Source of the DNA: Devosia crocina
GTDB lineage: Bacteria > Pseudomonadota > Alphaproteobacteria > Rhizobiales > Devosiaceae
Length of the DNA stretch: 64,000 bases
NCBI RefSeq assembly: GCF_900116545.1
Contig: NZ_FPCK01000001.1
Location: forward strand, 1,899,999-1,963,998
Direction: 5' to 3'
A program made the position numbers and the translations under genes. Shown piece by piece: positions 58,282-64,000 of the stretch (positions within the stretch are counted from its first letter, which is position 1; each line of letters begins with the position of its first letter). The notes beneath the pieces were generated by a model, which worked only from the letters and a program-made list of their open reading frames with translations, was not told where the DNA came from and did not search any database.

Positions 58282-61200
58282 TCATAGCTGACTCACCGCT
58301 TCAACAATTGATTTGAATGGCACCGGTTTCTGGAGCCGTGTGACATCAACGAGATCGGTAGGGATCACCTCTGGATCGTAGCCAGTGAGAAAGACGAAGG
58401 GGACTCCCCTGTGCCTAAGTGACTTAGCAACCTCAAACCGCGGTCCCCCACCTCCCAAATTAAGGTCGAGCACTGCGTGGCTGGGCGTTGCTTCATCCAG
58501 CATGGCGAGTGCCGACTCCTCGCTCGAGTATGGCCCCAACACAGTGGCGCCTGCGCCGCGCAGGGCGGCGGCGGTATCCGATGCCAGGTAATAATCGTCC
58601 TCGACGACGAGGATTGTTCTTCCGCTCAGGTCTGGCGCTCCGGTCATGTCGATGGTTCCTCCAAAGGTAGACGTCGGAACAGGGCTGTCTGTCTCCAGAA
58701 TGCTTTCTGCGTCCTTGAGCGGAAACTCCATTCGGCAGCGAGCGCCGGAAGGCTCAATGCTGACCTTGCTCGTGCCACCAAGTTCATAAGGGATGCGCGC
58801 TTCGATCAACTCGCTGCCGAAGCCGCGGCGTGTAGAGGGCGCCCGTTGCGGCGCACCAGTTTCAACCCAATCAAGGCCGAGCCACTGGGTACCTCGTTTC
58901 TCGAAAGGCGACCAGCTTACCACCAGCCGTCCTTCCGGCACGGAGAAGGCGCCATACTTGAGCGCATTGGTTGAGAGTTCGTGAAGCGCCAGCGTCAGCA
59001 CTTCGACAGCCTTGGGTGCGAGCATGATGTCGGGCCCCACTAATTCGAACTGATGCTGATGATTCGCTTGAACCTTGACCTCACTCTCAATGATGTCGCG
59101 CAGCCAACCCCCGGCATTGGCTTCCCGGGTCAGTAGCGCCTGGACGCGTGCCAGCGCCAGCATTCGACCTTCGAGAGCGACCCTGTAGTCCTCGACCGAA
59201 TTTGCGCCATTCGCGCTGCGGTTGCCGATCGAGCGGATTATACCCATGAGATTGCGGACACGATGTTGTAATTCGTGCAGCAGAACGCCCTGATGCTCGA
59301 TAGCGATTTTGGTCTCGGTCACATCTTCGGCGATGCCGCCGATGCGCTCGATCTGTTCGCTTGCGTCGTAAAGGGGGAAGTCCGTGTTTCTGATCCACCT
59401 GAAGGCCTGGTCGCTGGCCCGTTGGATGCGAAATTCATGCACCACTGCTTCACCCTGTCGTGCCCGGTCAAGATGCTCGAGAGCGACATCGCGATCTTCG
59501 GGCACGATCGAGGAAGCCCAGACCTCTACCCCGTCCAGGAAGGTCTCAGGTTTGACCCCATAGATGTCGGCTATGGCAGGACTGACATACTCCATCTTTA
59601 GGGTCGTCGCATCGCGAATCCACAGCGCCCCGGACGATGCGTCGGCGAACTGTCGGAAGCGTTCCTCGCTTTCACGTAACGCGTCCTCGGTACGGGCGCG
59701 CTCAACCGCATCCCAGGTTCGCTCTAACGTCTCCTGCAGCAAGTCGACCTCTTGGGATGTCCACCGGCGCGGCTCGCGCTGGTAGGCAATGATCGTGCTG
59801 ACCCACCGTCCTTTTTTGATCAGCGGCACCGCGACAATCGCCCGCACCCCCAGGGCCCGATACGGGGCTCTCTTCTCTACAGGGTAGGCCGGGTCGTTCT
59901 CAACGTCCCGGAGGATGTACGTAGTCCCCTCGCGCATGGCTGCAGCGGCCGGGCCGAACGAGTCCATGTCATATGCCCCCGCGATCGGCGGGAGATCGTC
60001 GCGAGTGTACGCATAAGGTGCGATCCCCGTCCGGGTGTCAGGCGAAATATCACCATAGACCACGCAGTCCACGCCGAGTTGCTGTCCAACAACATCCATT
60101 GCCGCTCGACGAATCTCATGCGCGCTAGAGAGTGGCCGCAGCGTGTCGCTCAGCTCGAGAAGGAAGGCTTGTCTCTCCTCGCTCTCACGCAGCACCTTTT
60201 CAGCTCGTTTTCGCTGCGTAACGTCGTCATAGAGAGCCACCACATGGCCCCCCGCTGTAGGGTGAGCAAACACCTCGAACCAGCGGTCGTTCACAAGGAT
60301 TTGCTCAATGCGCTCCGGCTGGCCTGTTTGTGCAACGCGATCGAATGCCTGTGCCCAGCTGGGGTCAAAGCCTGGGAAGAACTCGCTCGCTCGCTTTCCT
60401 CTTGCTAAGCCAACCGGAACCCCAAACTGCCGCTCGAAAGCCGGATTCAGCTCGATGTATTGAAGGTCGACTGGCTCGCCTTTCTGATCGTGGATCACCT
60501 TCAGTTCGATAAACCCCTGACCCATCGTCTCAAATAGAGTGCGATACTTCTCCTCGCTCGTCCGCAGCGCCCCCTCTGCTCGGGCGCGCTCAATCGCCGC
60601 CCATGTACGTTCGCCGACCTCTCGAACCAGTTCGACGTCCTGCGGCGTCCAGGCTCTCGGAGCAGAATCTTGCACGCCAAGCACCACCGCCAGGCGACCC
60701 TCTTTAACCAGCGGGACACCCATGCGCGCCCGGGCGCCGAGCGCTTGCCATCCCGCACGCCTTGCCTCGCTCATCGGCTCTGTTTCGATATCGGGAATGA
60801 CTGTCGCCCTCCCGGCGCGTAGCGACTCGTTGTCATCACTCGTCGCTTCGGCTAGGTGGCGCCCCACAAGGCTTGGCGTGCCGGGCGCGCGATGCTCGCG
60901 TTCGATAACGACGTATTCCCGGCCGCCTTCAACGACGAAGGTAGCGTAAACAGCGCGGCTGACATCGAGTTGCCGGGCCAGAAGCCTTGTTGCCTGCTCC
61001 TCGATAGCGATAGGATCTGCAAGCCCGCGTAGGGAGTCGGACAGCTCGAGCAGAAACGCCTGCTGCTTCTCGCTCGCGCGAAGACGTGCGTCGCTTTCCG
61101 ACCTTCCAGCCTCTGCAGCCCGAAGGGCGAGCGACATCTGGTATCCCGCCGAGGCAAAGCGGGCGAGGCCCTCGAGCAGTCGAGCATCCTCCCGGTCAAA

Positions 61201-61680
61201 CTTGCGCGTGGGGTTGTGGGCATTGATCCAAATGGTACCGACCGGCCTGCCTCTCGCATGGAACGGCAGAAGCAGGCCTTCATGGATCAGCGGTTCCGCA
61301 TTCGCGCCGGGGAAGAAGCGCTCAGGGCTTTCTATCAAGATGAGTTTGTCGCGCTCGACCGCTATGCCACAGGGGCTGGCGTCGAAGGGTATGGTACCCC
61401 ATCGGAATTGGCTCCAGACGCCAGCCAGAGCAACCCAGCGAAATTGGCGGACCCCGGCCGTTTCTTCAATGCTGATGCCAGCGGAATCAGCCACGCCGAG
61501 TTGGACAAGTGTTTCCGCGAGCTTCTGGAGCAGGTTCTCCGGACGCTCCGCCAATTCTGCTGCCAGCGCCTGCAGGACCCGGTTCTCGGCAGCATAATCC
61601 GGCGGGCGGCTAGGTCTTTCGCTCAGCCGGTCTGTGGCAATTACGTCATCCGCACTGCGGTACCGCTCTTCCAACGACAT
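58282..61680 (-). CDS. Multi-sensor HWE-family hybrid histidine kinase with receiver domain
   Basis: 1132 aa from ATG 61680, AGGAG upstream. Sensor part: GAF-like (about 35-180), GAF (215-370), PAS (385-500), GAF (510-680), PAS (685-810). The kinase is HWE/HisKA_2 type: HELQHRVRNLMGIIRSI near 825 has the phospho-His, and ALHELSTNALKYGAFS is the ATP-lid region; HWE kinases lack the classical H box. The C-terminal receiver (ILVVEDDYYLASD ... HAVLDLNLGGGG) has the phospho-acceptor Asp. No transmembrane segment, so it senses cytoplasmic cues, possibly light or redox. Confidence 0.9.
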   Translation of the reverse strand: MSLEERYRSADDVIATDRLSERPSRPPDYAAENRVLQALAAELAERPENLLQKLAETLVQLGVADSAGISIEETAGVRQFRWVALAGVWSQFRWGTIPFDASPCGIAVERDKLILIESPERFFPGANAEPLIHEGLLLPFHARGRPVGTIWINAHNPTRKFDREDARLLEGLARFASAGYQMSLALRAAEAGRSESDARLRASEKQQAFLLELSDSLRGLADPIAIEEQATRLLARQLDVSRAVYATFVVEGGREYVVIEREHRAPGTPSLVGRHLAEATSDDNESLRAGRATVIPDIETEPMSEARRAGWQALGARARMGVPLVKEGRLAVVLGVQDSAPRAWTPQDVELVREVGERTWAAIERARAEGALRTSEEKYRTLFETMGQGFIELKVIHDQKGEPVDLQYIELNPAFERQFGVPVGLARGKRASEFFPGFDPSWAQAFDRVAQTGQPERIEQILVNDRWFEVFAHPTAGGHVVALYDDVTQRKRAEKVLRESEERQAFLLELSDTLRPLSSAHEIRRAAMDVVGQQLGVDCVVYGDISPDTRTGIAPYAYTRDDLPPIAGAYDMDSFGPAAAAMREGTTYILRDVENDPAYPVEKRAPYRALGVRAIVAVPLIKKGRWVSTIIAYQREPRRWTSQEVDLLQETLERTWDAVERARTEDALRESEERFRQFADASSGALWIRDATTLKMEYVSPAIADIYGVKPETFLDGVEVWASSIVPEDRDVALEHLDRARQGEAVVHEFRIQRASDQAFRWIRNTDFPLYDASEQIERIGGIAEDVTETKIAIEHQGVLLHELQHRVRNLMGIIRSIGNRSANGANSVEDYRVALEGRMLALARVQALLTREANAGGWLRDIIESEVKVQANHQHQFELVGPDIMLAPKAVEVLTLALHELSTNALKYGAFSVPEGRLVVSWSPFEKRGTQWLGLDWVETGAPQRAPSTRRGFGSELIEARIPYELGGTSKVSIEPSGARCRMEFPLKDAESILETDSPVPTSTFGGTIDMTGAPDLSGRTILVVEDDYYLASDTAAALRGAGATVLGPYSSEESALAMLDEATPSHAVLDLNLGGGGPRFEVAKSLRHRGVPFVFLTGYDPEVIPTDLVDVTRLQKPVPFKSIVEAVSQL

Positions 61681-61741
61681 AGACTCCTGTCGCTCTACCG
61701 AGAAAATCACCTGGACCAAACAGCGCGCATTCAGGTCTGGA

Positions 61742-62023
61742 TCAGAGCGTTGAGGCTCTTTCCGGCGTTTGTTCTCTCACATGTCTGGGCCTTGCCTCGT
61801 CTTCGACTTCAAATTCAACGACATAGCCGCATTGCAGGGCAGCAGTGCAGACTTCGCCTAATATGCTAGATCGGTCCTCGCTGCCCAGGTGAGCCGAAAG
61901 CATTACGTTGCTGGTGACCCGATTAACTGGAACACGCGGGTGCCTGGCGTGCGGTTCGAATGCAATCGCCGCATTCATTGCTGTAGTTATCACCGTGTGT
62001 AGATGCTTGTTTTCGCTGATCAT
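61742..62023 (-). CDS. Small unknown protein between two signalling genes
   Basis: 93 aa. Start ATG 62023 with GAGGAGA upstream. Begins MISENKHLHTVITTAMNAAI and contains VNRVTSNVMLSAHLGS; the last 30 residues are charged. No domain known to me. Placed in one row with the Crp-REC gene and the HWE kinase, it may be part of their circuit. Confidence 0.65.
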   Translation of the reverse strand: MISENKHLHTVITTAMNAAIAFEPHARHPRVPVNRVTSNVMLSAHLGSEDRSSILGEVCTAALQCGYVVEFEVEDEARPRHVREQTPERASTL

Positions 62024-62145
62024 CGTGACTCTCCTCTAAGAAAGAGCCTAGGAGCATCAAATCGATCGCGCACTAACAAAGATCAGTAAAGGTAAGACGA
62101 TGCGGCGAAGCTCCGCAAAGATACCCGATTGTGGACATGCGACGG

Positions 62146-63336
62146 TCAGGCAATGGTACGCACCTGCTCAATTAGTTCGTTCCCCGCAAACGGCTTGAGG
62201 ACGTGGGGCGTTCTGGATAGATCGGTGGGCAGGTGCGATCGCTCATAGGCGGTGGCGAAAAGGAACGGTACGCCTGCCTCCTTCAGTACCCTGGCTAGTT
62301 CGAAGGCCGGTTCACCGCTGAGCCCGATGTCCAGCACCGCAACGTCCGGCAGTTGATGCAAGATGCGGTCGAAAGCATCAGCTTCGTTGGCGTAAGGCCC
62401 CATGATTGCGGCACCGGCTGAACTAAGAGTAGCTACAGTTTCCGTCGCGGCGTAAAAATCGTCCTCGACGATCAGAACAGTTTGACCCTTAAGAGGGCCG
62501 TCTTCTTCGGCTGGGTTTTTTGGCTGTCGTAGCTGTTGCTGTACGGAACCCACCAGCGCAGCGGCGATGCGGCCGTCTATGGCCGCCTCTCCTTCTCGAA
62601 GAAGCACAGTGCCCCTTGCGTTTTCGAAGCGCGCATCGAGGTGAAGATAATCGGGATCAAAGCCAGCCGTTTCCTCCAGCTTGCGGAGCGAGGGTATAGT
62701 CAGAAGGCCATCCGACAGGCGCAGCAGGTTGAGAGCACGCATTTCCTGCAGCACCCGGTTCATGTGTACTGCGCTGATGCCGAGCACATCTGCAAGTTCA
62801 CTCTGCGTCAACGGCAGCGCAATGGTTTGACCTTCGACTTTCCCAATCGCGAGATTGCGATGAAAAAGTTCGCAGAAAAGATGTGCCGTTCTCTCAACCG
62901 CTTCACGCTGCCCGACATTGACAAGCCACTCACGCGTTATCGACTCGTCCGAAAGCGTGGCCCATCGCAAGGCAGCGCGAATTTTAGGGTAATTGGATGA
63001 CAGCACCTCGATCGACGCGTCCGAAACGCGGGCTACCTTGCACGGTGCGGCTGAAGTGATGGAATGATCACGCCTATCCAGCAGCGTTACCCCGATATCG
63101 CAAGAATCCCCAGGCATGAGAATCGACAGGATCTGCCTCGTTCCATCTGCTTGTTCCTTGTGCCGCAGCATCATGCCATCAAGCAGAAAATAGAGTTCTT
63201 GGGGCCTGTCGCCCTGGGAAACAAGCGAGGTCCTGCTTGGGACCACGAAAGTGTTCGCCATGGCCTCAGATAGGGCGCTGACTTCTTCGTTACTCAGACT
63301 AACGAACGAGGAGAGCTTAACCGCAACTGGATGCAT
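62146..63336 (-). CDS. Crp/Fnr-type regulator with C-terminal receiver (REC) domain
   Basis: 396 aa from ATG 63336. Residues 10-130 are a cyclic-nucleotide-binding-like sensor (LYFLLDGMMLRHKE, LMPGDSCDIG) without the Fnr Cys cluster. The helix-turn-helix is at about 175-200 (LTQSELADVLGISAVHMNRVLQ). A linker leads to a receiver domain: EDD at 291-293, phospho-acceptor Asp336 in AVLDIG and Lys381 in LKPFAG. Receiver at the C terminus of a Crp-type regulator is rare; the usual order is REC first. Neighbour of the HWE kinase. Confidence 0.88.
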   Translation of the reverse strand: MHPVAVKLSSFVSLSNEEVSALSEAMANTFVVPSRTSLVSQGDRPQELYFLLDGMMLRHKEQADGTRQILSILMPGDSCDIGVTLLDRRDHSITSAAPCKVARVSDASIEVLSSNYPKIRAALRWATLSDESITREWLVNVGQREAVERTAHLFCELFHRNLAIGKVEGQTIALPLTQSELADVLGISAVHMNRVLQEMRALNLLRLSDGLLTIPSLRKLEETAGFDPDYLHLDARFENARGTVLLREGEAAIDGRIAAALVGSVQQQLRQPKNPAEEDGPLKGQTVLIVEDDFYAATETVATLSSAGAAIMGPYANEADAFDRILHQLPDVAVLDIGLSGEPAFELARVLKEAGVPFLFATAYERSHLPTDLSRTPHVLKPFAGNELIEQVRTIA

Positions 63337-63710
63337 GATCTTCGTCCCGTAATGCTGCCCCACATTGGTGGGTGTTCACATTCACGTACGGCGGGTGTGG
63401 GGCTCCCCAACCGACCGGATCACTCTGTGCCGGTCCACATCAGCTCAATCACTTTAGCCTATGTTGGTTACGATGGCACTCAATTCCTGCGATATGTGGA
63501 GCGAAGCCCGTGAATGTTTACCCCTAGGTCGATATTTGACAGCGATCTTTCGGATTGTATTGCGGAGATTGCACTTGCCCAACAATGAAGCATAAGCAAT
63601 CATTAAGATGGGGCAGACGGAGATGAGGGCGCTTAGACGGCTGTTGAGGAGGAAAATCTCCGCCTATGGTCCTAGTACATGGTCACGCTCGTTGGCTCCC
63701 GCTGGCTGCG
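63337..63710. other. 374-bp gap without a supported gene
   Basis: Between the Crp-REC gene and the DUF421 gene, which is transcribed toward it. AT-richer than neighbours (for example near 63500-63600), consistent with promoters for the leftward signalling genes. No RNA gene or repeat recognised. Confidence 0.5.
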
Positions 63711-64000
63711 CTAAGCTGGATCTAGGGGATCAGGAAACAGCGCAGCGATCATGGTACCGTCGCTCTCGAGAACTAAATACTTGACGCGCTCGATATCTTG
63801 ACCGCCTGCGGATCGTACGGCGCTCAAGGCTTCATCACGCGTAACGCGCTCGCGCTTCATGGCTTCGTAGCAAAATGCCCCGTCATGCGCCAAGAGCGTC
63901 GGCTTAGACCGAACAGCCTGGGCGAAACCAGGCCAACGAACTGAGGCGAACGTCACCAGATACTGCATGAGGATCAGCAGGCCCAGCGCCACGGCCCCTT
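63711..64000 (-). CDS. DUF421/YetF-family membrane protein (C-terminal part, cut by window edge)
   Basis: The visible part (about 96 residues) has a membrane helix (LGLLILMQYLVTFAS), then the conserved soluble domain: SKPTLLAHDGAFCYEAMKRERVTRDEALSAVRSAGGQDIERVKYLVLESDGTM, split here as residues 28-80, typical of DUF421 proteins with the LLxxDG and RERVTxDE motifs. The open frame continues to the edge, so the gene begins beyond 64000; a GTG at 63992 is unlikely to be the real start. Confidence 0.8.
   Translation of the reverse strand, partial: GAVALGLLILMQYLVTFASVRWPGFAQAVRSKPTLLAHDGAFCYEAMKRERVTRDEALSAVRSAGGQDIERVKYLVLESDGTMIAALFPDPLDPA

Noticed and set aside
63357..63371. CCCCACATTGGTGGG upstream of the Crp-REC gene as a phage CI site
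   Set aside because: Right arm departs from the TGGGG consensus and it lies in host DNA; probably chance.

Overview
The window is high-GC alphaproteobacterial DNA. An Aap amino-acid importer, an NDUFS4-like accessory complex I subunit, a UgpC-type sugar importer and HWE-family histidine kinase signalling together point to Hyphomicrobiales. I guess Devosia/Pelagibacterium-like, which is inference only. It falls into three parts: host DNA (1-15281), a complete-looking 42.3 kb prophage (15282-57631) and host DNA again (57632-64000).

Left host region. aapQ (partial) and aapJ are separated by a strong intercistronic terminator. metC, a PAP2 phosphatase, tRNA-Pro(TGG), a small complex I subunit and a TraB/GumN protein follow. 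Next comes an eight-gene sugar or glycoside cluster on the minus strand (5025-13870): solute-binding protein, two permeases, ATPase, then two alternating pairs of TIM-barrel isomerase/epimerase and Gfo/Idh/MocA oxidoreductase. A divergent LacI-type repressor (14095-15171) faces it. The operator core ATCGATTGC appears twice between the repressor and the cluster, and a third time inside the cluster before the first isomerase.

Prophage. It is inserted at the 3' end of tRNA-Arg(TCT). A 16-bp core (CTGTCGGGATCGCCAC) is present at 15282 and again at 57616, and the tRNA stays intact. Late genes run leftward from terminase: small and large terminase, portal, protease, HK97-type capsid, head-tail connectors, tail tube, tape measure, a GTA-like tail tip, a collagen-like modular fibre and a lysis cassette. 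This is a siphovirus plan. Six plus-strand cargo genes interrupt the late region. Right of the terminase is a leftward replication and modification operon of eight genes joined by seven consecutive ATGA overlaps: CII-like regulator, three unknowns, a C5-cytosine methyltransferase, an MT-A70 methyltransferase, a Toprim primase and a D5/P4 helicase. An inverted-repeat array follows the helicase gene. A CI/Cro switch with four matched operators (A/C)CCCA-N3-TGGG(G/T) lies at 51.8-53.1 kb. A tightly overlapped rightward operon follows and ends with xis, int and an MtlR/HEPN-like gene next to attR.

Right host region. A gene-poor 650 bp is followed by a multi-sensor HWE histidine kinase with a C-terminal receiver, a small unknown gene, an unusual Crp/Fnr regulator carrying a C-terminal receiver domain, and the C-terminal part of a DUF421 membrane protein cut by the window edge.

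The most novel-looking items are the Crp-REC protein paired with the HWE kinase, the two HEPN-like cargo genes, a phage HD-fold protein that has lost its metal ligands, the TagO-like exported protein fused into the ci transcript, the operator and origin-like repeat sets, and the paired oxidoreductase/isomerase sugar cluster.
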